NCBI GenBank assembly: GCA_029194675.1
Contig: JARFXP010000001.1
Coordinates: 186,001-250,000, forward strand
Reading direction: 5' to 3'
DNA from: Nitrospira sp.
Lineage (GTDB): Bacteria; Nitrospirota; Nitrospiria; Nitrospirales; Nitrospiraceae
Length of the DNA stretch: 64,000 nt
The translations under genes were made by a program, and so were the position numbers. Shown here piece by piece: positions 1 to 7,713 of this stretch. Under the pieces are notes generated by a model. It searched no databases. It was not told the origin of the DNA and saw nothing but the letters and a program-made list of their open reading frames with translations. The number at the start of each line of letters is the position of its first letter. Within the stretch, counting starts at the first letter, position 1.

Positions 1-2
1 CC

Positions 3-356
3 ATCGCCGCTTGGTGGGAAGTCTATGGCTGGAAGGACCGCATCAGGCAGGCGAAAGGTCGGGCTCGGCTATGTGGGACTTGGCAGTGGACCATTCACAA
101 TCACCAGCACCACGAAGAGCAGAAACACTCGATGGTCTTTCCTCCTGACGGACAGGTGCCGGGCACTATTCCCGCACTGTCGGAAATGATCATTCTCGGC
201 GACGGCATTTACCTGCGATGGGAGCAGAACGGGCAGATACAAGAAGACAGTTTACTGTTCATCAAGGACAATACGAAGATCGAAGGGTCATTTGTGAACA
301 ACATGGGAGGATGGGGAGCAATCAGCGGCAAGCGTACAGCCCCCTGTCAGCGGTAG
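3..356 (+). CDS. Partial hypothetical protein (5' end outside window)
   Basis: An open frame runs from the window edge to a TAG stop at 354-356 with no internal stop, so the gene starts upstream. The visible 117 residues include a Trp-rich beginning (AAWWEVYGW), then GTWQWTIHNHQHH and a beta-rich stretch ending in GGWGAISGKR. The pattern of short beta strands resembles a small lipocalin-like or exported barrel domain, but I do not recognise the family. The stop abuts the stop of the DUF423 gene on the other strand, so the two genes are convergent with no spacer, which supports both being real. Confidence 0.55.
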   Translation: MAAWWEVYGWKDRIRQAKGRARLCGTWQWTIHNHQHHEEQKHSMVFPPDGQVPGTIPALSEMIILGDGIYLRWEQNGQIQEDSLLFIKDNTKIEGSFVNNMGGWGAISGKRTAPCQR

Positions 357-749
357 TCAGCTTGCTGCCCCACGCCACGCGCGCCAAGCCAACCAGCCCC
401 AGCCGACAATGAATAACGCGCCTCCAACCGGAGTCACCGCACCAAGCCAGCGCACTCCCAACAACGACACTCCATAGAGACTCCCGGAGAACAAGAGCGT
501 CCCGGCCAGAAACATCCACCCGGCTTTGACTGCTCCGGCATCGCGCCCGATGCGAGCAGCAAAGCCGCTCAGGACCATGCCGAAGGCGTGATACATCTGG
601 TAACGAGTAGCCGTCTCGTAGACGGCCAGCATCGACTGATCCAACAAGTCTTTCAGCATATGAGCCCCGAAGGCCCCGGCTGCCACTCCAAATCCGGCGC
701 TGATACAGCCGATACCGACTAACCACCGAGATGATGCATCGCCATCCAT
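357..749 (-). CDS. DUF423 family inner-membrane protein
   Basis: A 130-residue protein with four hydrophobic segments and the family signature GAFGAHML near residue 27, followed by YQMYHAF and a C-terminal PVGGALFIVGW segment. Length and motif order match DUF423 (YgdD-type) small membrane proteins, whose biochemical role is not established. The start at 749 (MDGDASS) is preferred over an upstream in-frame ATG at 794, because family members begin only about 10-20 residues before the first membrane segment. It converges directly on the partial gene at 3-356. Confidence 0.8.
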   Translation of the reverse strand: MDGDASSRWLVGIGCISAGFGVAAGAFGAHMLKDLLDQSMLAVYETATRYQMYHAFGMVLSGFAARIGRDAGAVKAGWMFLAGTLLFSGSLYGVSLLGVRWLGAVTPVGGALFIVGWGWLAWRAWRGAAS

Positions 750-986
750 CCTGTCTGACTCCCTGCCCCACCGGTTGCGGACCGGTTGGATCATACGCGA
801 TCCTCACCGAATACTCCATCGCAGGACTTCGTTCGGACAGCACAGGAACTCAGGATCCATTCTCTACCAGGAAAATCTTTCCGCTCTCCCTATGCCGCAT
901 TCCAAAAATCTGCCTTTGATTCTTGCTTCTGACTCCTGTATGGTGGGCCTCTATTTTTCTTGAAACCACTCCGAAAGAGGATCATC

Positions 987-1445
987 ATGTGGGACAAAAA
1001 GCGAGGGGAGATGGAATCGGATAACGGAAACTTTACTGTTTTAGGGAAGGACGTCACATTTAAAGGCATCGTCCACTTTCACAGTACCGTTCAACTCGAT
1101 AGTGCCATCGAAGGAGAAATCCACGCCAAAGGAATGCTGGTCATCGGCGAAAATGCGGTCATCCGAGGTTCGATTATCGCCGAGACCATTGTGAGCAGAG
1201 GAAAGATTCATGGCAACGTGAGTGCCACCAGCAAGATTCAGCTGCTCAAGCCGGCGGTCCTGCTCGGCGATATTTCTTCCCCTTCGTTTTCGATGGAAGA
1301 AGGTGCGTTCTTCAAGGGTTCGATCGACATGGGTTCTCATCCGGTGGTCGATGAACTGCAACAATCGACCATGGTCCTCCCCGATTTTTCACACCGCCTC
1401 AGTTCATCGCGGCCTGTGCTGATTGAAAGTGAACGAGGGAGCTGA
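987..1445 (+). CDS. Bactofilin (polymer-forming cytoskeletal protein)
   Basis: The central part (about residues 15-110) is the bactofilin/DUF583 right-handed beta-helix. It shows regular short hydrophobic strands separated by Gly, such as FKGIVHF, LDSAIEGEIHAKGMLVIGENAVIRGSI and GKIHGNV. Bactofilins polymerise without nucleotide and scaffold envelope or cell-shape functions. The ATG at 987 has AAAGAGG six bases upstream and is preferred over the in-frame TTG at 960. The Ser-rich C-terminus is disordered, as in relatives. The stop codon lies in the loop of a terminator hairpin, so the gene is probably monocistronic. Confidence 0.88.
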   Translation: MWDKKRGEMESDNGNFTVLGKDVTFKGIVHFHSTVQLDSAIEGEIHAKGMLVIGENAVIRGSIIAETIVSRGKIHGNVSATSKIQLLKPAVLLGDISSPSFSMEEGAFFKGSIDMGSHPVVDELQQSTMVLPDFSHRLSSSRPVLIESERGS

Positions 1446-1470
1446 CGCTCCCTCGTTGCCGAGCTTTTTC
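1432..1470 (+). terminator. Rho-independent terminator overlapping the bactofilin stop
   Basis: An 11-bp perfect inverted repeat (AACGAGGGAGC / GCTCCCTCGTT) has a TGAC loop that holds the stop codon. A run of five T follows at 1466-1470. The T run lies nine bases after the stem, so efficiency may be moderate. Confidence 0.7.
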
Positions 1471-1603
1471 GCGCCGGTCCCCGCTCTGGTTGCCATTTAT
1501 CCTTCCACAATAGCTTTAACCCGATTGGCTTGTCTCATAAGACATCCGGATTCATTTTGTCCTCGTATATCAGGTCATGAGCCTTCATCACATAAGGGAG
1601 GTC

Positions 1604-2359
1604 ATGATTTCATCCCGGGTAGAAGCGCTGTTCCGGCGACCGTTCAACCTTTCATCAAAAACCTGCTTCGTTCATGAGACTCAAGGCTCACTTGCGCGGA
1701 GACGTTTGCTCATTGTTATTTTCACAATTGCCCTCAATATTATCGCTGTATGGTTGCTGACGTTCGCACCCTGGTCGAATTGGAAGACCGGAGTCGCACT
1801 GAATCTCATCGATAATGCCATCTTGCTCCGGTTCATTGCCAAACATCGCGACCTCTTCCTTGCGCGACTCATGGTCTTTGGGCTGGCCGTGGGCTTCACG
1901 GAGCTGGCTGCAGATGCCTGGCTGGTCGATTACACCAAGACCTTGGACTATTCCATCGGCGGCGGCCCGATGCTCTGGCGCTCGCCCATCTGGATGCCGT
2001 TTGCTTGGGAAATCGTGGCGGTGCAATTCGGATATGTCGGACTATGGCTCTGGAATCGATTCGGCGGTTGGGGATTGCTGGGCATCGGCCTTCTGGGCGC
2101 GATCAACATCCCGTACTACGAAGAAATGGCCCGGTACATCAACTGGTGGCAGTACAGCAATTGCCGGATGCTCTCCTACACCCCCTACTACATCATCCTA
2201 GGCGAGTTCGGTATCGCCATCCTCCTGACCATCTTGGCTCAGCGAGTCTCACAAGATACCTGGACAGCCACTCTCATAGCGGGCACGGCCGGTGGTTCCG
2301 GAATCTTCATCTGTTACGCTCTCGCCTACGGCGTCACAGATGGGATCATTTTTCCTTGA
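1604..2359 (+). CDS. Conserved multipass membrane protein
   Basis: About 250 residues with seven or eight hydrophobic segments: LLIVIFTIALNIIAVWLL, LMVFGLAVGFTELAAD, WEIVAVQFGYVGLWLW, GLLGIGLLGAINI, YIILGEFGIAILLTIL and SGIFICYALAYGV. Conserved-looking polar features inside the membrane region (ELAADAW, INIPYYEEMARYINWW) suggest an enzyme or carrier rather than a simple anchor. I do not recognise a characterised family. The ATG at 1604 is preferred because AAGGGAGG lies just before it (short spacing); an in-frame ATG at 1577 has no such site. It stands alone on its strand, with about 200 bp to the next gene. Confidence 0.7.
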   Translation: MISSRVEALFRRPFNLSSKTCFVHETQGSLARRRLLIVIFTIALNIIAVWLLTFAPWSNWKTGVALNLIDNAILLRFIAKHRDLFLARLMVFGLAVGFTELAADAWLVDYTKTLDYSIGGGPMLWRSPIWMPFAWEIVAVQFGYVGLWLWNRFGGWGLLGIGLLGAINIPYYEEMARYINWWQYSNCRMLSYTPYYIILGEFGIAILLTILAQRVSQDTWTATLIAGTAGGSGIFICYALAYGVTDGIIFP

Positions 2360-2561
2360 ATCGAATTGCGTTTCCGGATTATGTCGATGCGTTGGAAAGG
2401 GTCTGATGGAAGCTTCTGATTAGGCGATCGATCAATGGCTTCGCGACGGTAGCCCAGCGGCAGCCATCGGTAACGGCCACCTCCATCTCTCCTCTTTTCA
2501 CCTCCCCCGCCCTTCTGTAAGATACCCACCCTCGATTGGCCACCAACCGGGAGATGGTTCG

Positions 2562-4205
2562 ATGGCTCGAAGCGCTGCATTCCGTTCATTCGCACAATTG
2601 ATGACGGCCGCCTTGCTGGCCGACAAGCGAGGGTGTTCGGACGTCGATGCCGTCGGAACGCTCCAAGCATCCCCTCAGGCCAAGGCTTCTCCCACGATTT
2701 CCCGCCGCCAGTTTCTGCTCGGCGCGGGGGCGACCGGCGCAACATTCGCTCTCGGGACGATCACGGGTTTTCCGCTCCGCATCGCCGATGCCAAGCCACT
2801 CCCTTCCTCCCTCTCCATCGGTATCGTCGGTGCAGGGCTCGCCGGATTGGCTTGTGCCGATACACTCAAGACCCGCGGCATCCAGACTTCCATCTATGAC
2901 GCAGCCACTCGTACCGGCGGCCGCTGTTGGTCGTTACGAGGCTTCTTCCCCGGTCAGGTGGCGGAACGCGGAGGCGAGCTGATCGACAACTTGCACAAGA
3001 CTATGCTGGGCTACGCCAAACGATTCGGTCTAGCCCTGGAGGATGTCAATAAACAGCCGGGCGAGAGCTTCTATCATTTCTTCGGACAACGGTATTCAGA
3101 AGCCGCGATTGTGGCGGAATTTCGTGACTTCGTGTCGGTGATGCGGAGGGACCTCAATCGCCTCTCCCGAGAAGTCACGGCCCGTTCACACACACCCGAT
3201 GATGTGGCGCTGGACCGTACGGATCTGCTGGCCTATCTGGAAGGGCGGAACGGAGCCGGCGTCCCAGCTGGACCCGTGGCCAAGGCCGCCATTGTGGCGG
3301 CCTATGAGGCGGAATATGGACTTGCCGCCACAGAACAGAGCTGTCTAAATTTTCTCTTATTCATTCACGCCGACAGCCGTTCCACGTTCACCCCGTTCGG
3401 TGCCAGCGACGAACGATACCATCTGGTGGACGGTAACGACCGCATCGTCGAAGGATTGACGCAGCACCTCGCCGGACAGCTCACTCATGACAGCCGGCTT
3501 GTACGAGTCCGCCGCCTGAGCGACGGGCGAATCGAACTAACGTTCCAGATGGGCAGCCGCACCGTTGCCAAAACACACGATGTCGCCGTGTTGGCCATCC
3601 CCTTTACTCTGCTGCGTGAAGTGGAGCTCGATCCCAGCCTCGCGATCCCTCCAAATCAGCTGACGACCATTCAAGGACTCGGCTACGGCACCAATGCCAA
3701 GCTGATGATCGGCTTCTCCAGCCGACCCTGGCGCGTGTTGGGATCGAACGGAACCGTCTATGCAGATCTCGCGAATGTACAGACGACATGGGAAACCAAT
3801 CCCTCACGGGGCACAGAGACCAGAGGCGTACTGACTGACTATTCCGGCGGTGCGCGAGGTGCAGGTTTGAACCCGCATATGGTCCAGACAGAAGCGCAAC
3901 GGTTTTTGACCGGTTTGAATATCGTATACCCAAACACACTCGGCGCTGCCACACTCATGCAGGGACAGTATCTTGCGCACCTCGAACATTGGCCTTCGAA
4001 TCCGCTGATGAGAGGCAGCTATACCTGCTACAAACCGGGACAGTTCACGACCATGGCAGGATTGGAGGGACTGGCGGTCGGCAATCTCCTCTTCGCCGGT
4101 GAACACACGAACTCGTTTTATGAATGGCAGGGGTTCATGGAAGGCGCGGCTCTTTCCGGTATTGCCGCCGCCCAATCCATCCTAGCCACAACCAAAACTC
4201 GTTGA
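2562..4205 (+). CDS. Tat-exported flavin-containing amine oxidase
   Basis: A FAD-dependent amine oxidase of the monoamine/L-amino-acid oxidase superfamily that would oxidise a primary amine or amino acid to the imine with H2O2 release. A twin-arginine signal (SRRQFLLGAGA, residues 47-57) precedes the dinucleotide-binding GIVGAGLAGLACAD (about 87-100) and the GGRCWS motif. The C-terminus holds the FAD-closing motif NLLFAGEHTNSFYEWQGFMEG. The length of 547 fits the family. The n-region before the twin arginines is unusually long (47 residues), so translation may start further in, although no better in-frame start was seen. The predicted location is the periplasm. The substrate cannot be read from sequence. 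Confidence 0.85.
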   Translation: MARSAAFRSFAQLMTAALLADKRGCSDVDAVGTLQASPQAKASPTISRRQFLLGAGATGATFALGTITGFPLRIADAKPLPSSLSIGIVGAGLAGLACADTLKTRGIQTSIYDAATRTGGRCWSLRGFFPGQVAERGGELIDNLHKTMLGYAKRFGLALEDVNKQPGESFYHFFGQRYSEAAIVAEFRDFVSVMRRDLNRLSREVTARSHTPDDVALDRTDLLAYLEGRNGAGVPAGPVAKAAIVAAYEAEYGLAATEQSCLNFLLFIHADSRSTFTPFGASDERYHLVDGNDRIVEGLTQHLAGQLTHDSRLVRVRRLSDGRIELTFQMGSRTVAKTHDVAVLAIPFTLLREVELDPSLAIPPNQLTTIQGLGYGTNAKLMIGFSSRPWRVLGSNGTVYADLANVQTTWETNPSRGTETRGVLTDYSGGARGAGLNPHMVQTEAQRFLTGLNIVYPNTLGAATLMQGQYLAHLEHWPSNPLMRGSYTCYKPGQFTTMAGLEGLAVGNLLFAGEHTNSFYEWQGFMEGAALSGIAAAQSILATTKTR

Positions 4206-4243
4206 TGCCGGTTCCGTGATTCCGTGGGTTGGTGTCCTAACTC

Positions 4244-4987
4244 ATGCCTCCATCCAATCAGGCAAAAGGTCGAAGTCGAACCTCCAAAGGGATGTTCCGC
4301 ATCTTGCCGCTTGGCGATTCAGCGATCACGATCGAGTTCGGCGACAAGATCGATCCGCTGATCAATGCACGGACCATCGCATTTGCGAAGATAGTCGGCG
4401 ATCAAGGGTGGGGTGGCATCCTGGATATTGTACCCACGTACCGATCAGTCACCGTTTTTTTCGACCCGCTTCAGTGGAGTTTTCCTATACTGATCAAGAA
4501 CCTACGCAGGCTGCCTCGACCCAGTCCAAACGAAACGAGATCGAATGGCACCATCCATGAGATTCCCGTTTTGTATGGCGGCGAATGGGGACCTGACTTG
4601 GAGGAGGTCGCAGCATTCGCCGGCCTGACACCAGCTCAAGCCATCGAATTACACGCATCGATTCGCTACCGAATCTATATGCTCGGGTTCAGCCCAGGAT
4701 TTCCCTATCTGGGCCTGGTCCCTAAACAATTGACGATGCCTCGCCGTTCGACCCCACGGACGAAAGTCCCAGCCGGATCCGTCGGCATCGCTGATCGTCA
4801 GACCGGGATTTATCCCATCACCACGCCTGGCGGATGGCAGCTGATCGGCCGAACACCCATGCCCATATATTGCAAGACCAACCCAATCCCCTTTCTGCTG
4901 AAGCCAGGCGACCTGGTCCAATTCAGACCCATCGACCGGAACGAGTTCGATCGCCTGAGCCGCGAGGCACAGCATGACGGCTATTGA
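4244..4987 (+). CDS. pxpB: 5-oxoprolinase subunit PxpB
   Basis: PxpB (formerly KipI) is one subunit of the ATP-dependent prokaryotic 5-oxoprolinase that opens pyroglutamate to glutamate. The N-terminal domain starts with MFRILPLGDSAITIEFG, and the C-terminal cyclophilin-like domain carries GFSPGFPYLGL, VPAGSVGIADRQTGIYP and PGGWQLIGRTP. A second possible start at 4292 (MFRILPL) would match the family's usual N-terminus better, but neither start has a clear ribosome-binding site. It overlaps pxpA by 14 bases, implying translational coupling. The PxpC subunit that normally accompanies these two is not encoded in the window. Confidence 0.9.
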   Translation: MPPSNQAKGRSRTSKGMFRILPLGDSAITIEFGDKIDPLINARTIAFAKIVGDQGWGGILDIVPTYRSVTVFFDPLQWSFPILIKNLRRLPRPSPNETRSNGTIHEIPVLYGGEWGPDLEEVAAFAGLTPAQAIELHASIRYRIYMLGFSPGFPYLGLVPKQLTMPRRSTPRTKVPAGSVGIADRQTGIYPITTPGGWQLIGRTPMPIYCKTNPIPFLLKPGDLVQFRPIDRNEFDRLSREAQHDGY

Positions 4988-5738
4988 TTTGAACAGCGAC
5001 ATGGGTGAGTACGAGAGCGAAGAGTTCCTGGCACTCGAGGCCAAACTTACGCCGCTGATCACCTCGGTGAATATCGCTTGTGGCATACATGCCGGCAATC
5101 CCACGCTCATGCGCCGGACCGCCCGGTTAGCCGCACAACACAGAACTGCAATCGGGGCACATCCCGGTTTTCCTGACGCCGAAGGTTTCGGGCGACATGA
5201 CCGTCAGGCCTCTCCGCTGGAAGTCGAGTCACTGGTGACGACACAACTGACGGCTCTTGCCGAGGTGCTGGCATTGGATCATCTGACACTCACCCACGTG
5301 AAACTTCATGGCGCGCTCTATAACTTGGCGGCTAGAGATCGGACAGTGGCGGATGCCGTCGCCCGAACCGTCGCATCGTTCAACCGACACCTGCTCCTCT
5401 TCGCCCTTGCTGGATCAGTCTTGGTTGAGAGCGGAAAGAACGCCGGTCTGACCATGGTTCAGGAAGCCTTTGCCGATCGAGCATACCGGTCGGACGGTTC
5501 ATTAGTACCGCGCTCTCAACCAGGCGCTCTCCTGAAGACCGAACAGCAAGTTCGTCGGCAACTTTGTGAGATACTAAGTGGCTACGTCACAAGCATCGAT
5601 GGGCGGCGCGTCGCCCTGCATGCCGATAGTCTGTGCATTCACGCCGACACACCGCAGGCAGTCGAATTCGTTCGGCTCGTCCGAAACGAGATTGAATCAG
5701 CAGGCATAGGCATCGCCCGGGCATACATCGCGAGATGA
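4974..5738 (+). CDS. pxpA: 5-oxoprolinase subunit PxpA (LamB/YcsF family)
   Basis: Recognised from the N-terminal MTAIDLNSDMGE, SVNIACGIHAGNPTLM, IGAHPGFPDAEGFGR, LTHVKLHGALYN and QEAFADRAYRSDGSLVPRSQPGALL, in the order found in PxpA/YcsF. The length of 254 is typical. PxpA binds 5-oxoproline and works with PxpBC in ATP-dependent ring opening, recycling pyroglutamate formed from glutamine. The start lies inside the end of pxpB. No pxpC follows; the next 400 bp carry no recognisable gene before an insertion sequence, so an IS-linked loss of downstream sequence is possible but unproven. Confidence 0.93.
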   Translation: MTAIDLNSDMGEYESEEFLALEAKLTPLITSVNIACGIHAGNPTLMRRTARLAAQHRTAIGAHPGFPDAEGFGRHDRQASPLEVESLVTTQLTALAEVLALDHLTLTHVKLHGALYNLAARDRTVADAVARTVASFNRHLLLFALAGSVLVESGKNAGLTMVQEAFADRAYRSDGSLVPRSQPGALLKTEQQVRRQLCEILSGYVTSIDGRRVALHADSLCIHADTPQAVEFVRLVRNEIESAGIGIARAYIAR

Positions 5739-6142
5739 ATCTGCAACCAACCCACATCATCGTGGTCGAAGGCAGGTAGCTCACCACAATTGCAGCAGAA
5801 GTGCTCAGGCATAATGTGGGCTAGCTGAGCAGGAGCGGATTGTTCGTCAAAAAAGGCCCTACTCTCGCTGGCTGGAATCAGAGCCAGCGGCCGAGTGCGC
5901 CAGCTCCGGTCAGCCCTTCTCACAGAATCCGCCGACATCGCTTCTCGGCAGCTTCCTTTCGCGCAACACCAATGCCGATCCGGGCTTGCAGTGCTGCACT
6001 TGGAGTTAGAACTCAAGGTTTTCATCAATGTGCTCCCAAGTACGGTGTAGGAAAATGGTGGTTCGGTCGGCCGGTCGTTCAGAATGAATCCTTTCAGATA
6101 CTCCCTGAATCGAAAGAGATTCACTTCGTGTAGCTCTTCTTT
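5739..6142. other. Intergenic stretch without a recognisable gene
   Basis: Between pxpA and the insertion sequence. A minus-strand frame covers part of it, but its codon pattern is poor and its protein matches no family I know. It may be decayed sequence. Confidence 0.4.
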
Positions 6143-6146
6143 CTAG

Positions 6147-6959
6147 GGCCTGTTAACACAAACGCAAGCCTTCGACGATCAATGCAAAATTGATGAACGC
6201 GATGAACATGACATCGAGTTTTTCAAACCGCGAGAAGATGCGCCGAAATCCCTTAAGCCGGCGGAACAGCCGTTCGATCTCATTGCGTCGCTTATATCGG
6301 ACTCGATCGTATTCCCAGGGGGCGCGTCGATTGTGCTTGGGCGGCACCACAGGAACATATCCTAAATCCAAGGCGCCTTGCCGCGTCTCATTGCCTTCAT
6401 ACGCTCGATCCATCACCAGGTGGATCGGACGCGGCATTCTCCCCAAGCGTTGCAGCAACTTTCGTCCCTCGGGCGCATCGTGGGCTTGCCCCGGGAACAG
6501 ACCAAACGCTATGGCCGTTCAAGCATCCGCGGCAACCAGATGAATCTTGGTCGTCCATCCGCCGCGGGACTGACCAATGGCTTGCGGGCCGTTTTTTTTA
6601 ACGCCCCCGTGCCATCCGGATGGACCTTCACGATGGGACTGTCCAAGGCGACGGCTTCGATTTTCACGCGGATGATCTGTGCATGCTGTAACTGTGCAAA
6701 GACGCGATCCAGCACCCCGCTCTTCGACCAACGATTCATGCGAGTATAGATGGTGTGCCAGTTGCCGAACCGCTTGGGCAGACCGCGCCATTTGCACCCT
6801 TGCTCGGCGACGTACAAGATGGCGTTCAGGACGTGCAGATTGTCGAGCGTCACATTGCCGCGTTGTGTCGGCAAACATCGCTCGATTTGACGCTACTGGG
6901 TGTCGGTGATTTCCATGGACGCAGTATCTCATAACAACGACTGATAGTGTTAACACGCC
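6147..6959 (-). mobile_element. IS5-family insertion sequence (813 bp), decayed
   Basis: The ends are near-perfect 13-bp inverted repeats: GGCCTGTTAACAC at 6147 and the complement of GTGTTAACACGCC ending at 6959, with one mismatch. They are flanked by a direct CTAG (6143-6146 and 6960-6963), consistent with the YTAR or TA-type target duplication of IS5 subgroups. The transposase reads on the minus strand and stops inside the left repeat. The clear duplication indicates a fairly recent insertion, but the transposase frame is broken. Confidence 0.88.
6153..6874 (-). pseudogene. IS5-family transposase, two frames plus an internal stop
   Basis: The N-terminal half (MPTQRGNVTLDN..., 6874 to about 6595) carries the DUF4096-like IS5 start CKWRGLPKRFGNWHTIY and the first DDE segment ALDSPIVKVH. 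A run of eight A on the coding strand (6592-6599 as T on the plus strand) separates it from the next frame, which continues KKNGPQAIGQSRGGWTTKIHLV. This arrangement fits IS427-type elements that shift frame on an A run. Further on, an in-frame TGA (about 6519) interrupts the expected sequence after DA. The C-terminal part resumes with MDRAYEG and NEIERLFRRLKGFRRIFSRFEK. The element is therefore probably inactive on its own. Confidence 0.85.
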
Positions 6960-6963
6960 CTAG

Positions 6964-7713
6964 TCTAAGGTTAGTTGCGTCAGGGGCACATTCTGCTTCA
7001 CAGATGAACTACTTGTTCCCCTTCCTGTCCGCTGTATCCAGCGCCAATCAAGCCTTTACAGTACCTTAGGTATTGCTTCTATCCTTCCTAAGCCCGGGTG
7101 CGGCCATCCGTGAGACGTAACACGTACTACGTATTGCGCACCGTGGTTTTCGTGCCTCGGACTGGGTGGTCGGTGTCGCGTGGATCGTATTTGGGCCACT
7201 CCGGTTTTCTTTCTGCTGTATATGTCAGGCGGTGAGTGCAAATTCGGGGGACCCCCTCTGAAATTTTCCAACCCCCACCGGGGGGAGTTTCTTCAGTTAT
7301 GATCACCTTTGAGACTTCCGAAGGAGAGCGACAACCGTTCCGTCATAATCGTGATTGAAGCCTCGGGACGGCATCAATAGCTACGGCATCGAATACACGT
7401 TTTTCACCGACAACGGCCACTGAACCTAATTGGATTCAGTATCGAAATAGATTCACCTCAGGTTTGTCGACGGGAACAGCCGGTCCATTCCTCAAAATAC
7501 AAGCTATTCCTGCACGGTTCATTGCGGCCCCCTACTTGCATATTAGATTCCTATACGTAAAGACTTGCATTAATGGCAATACGAGCCGGGAGGGATGAGC
7601 GAATTCTAGGCATTGATAGGGAGAACCATATCTGAATCAGTCGTGCCATATGGGAGTTATTTCACTACAAGAGCTAGGTCCTGCGTACCGAGTAACCACC
7701 AGGAGGGAAACTC
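6964..7713. other. 750-bp gap with only decayed sequence
   Basis: There is no convincing gene. A short frame near 7390-7425 reads YGIEYTFFTDNGH before a stop, which faintly resembles the DDE core of a retroviral-type transposase; this is too short to assign. The 7230-7290 segment (CAAATTCGGGGG, CTGAAATTTTCC) may be an old insertion-sequence end. The start of the SBBP gene has AGGAGGG at 7701-7707. Confidence 0.4.

Noticed and set aside
6519-6956. 145-codon minus-strand frame starting in the IS right end
   Set aside because: Only its last 30 codons are the true transposase frame; the earlier part is the N-terminal region read out of frame.
7230-7425. Possible ends or fragments of another transposable element
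   Set aside because: YGIEYTFFTDNGH is suggestive of a DDE core, but it is too short and lacks flanking support.
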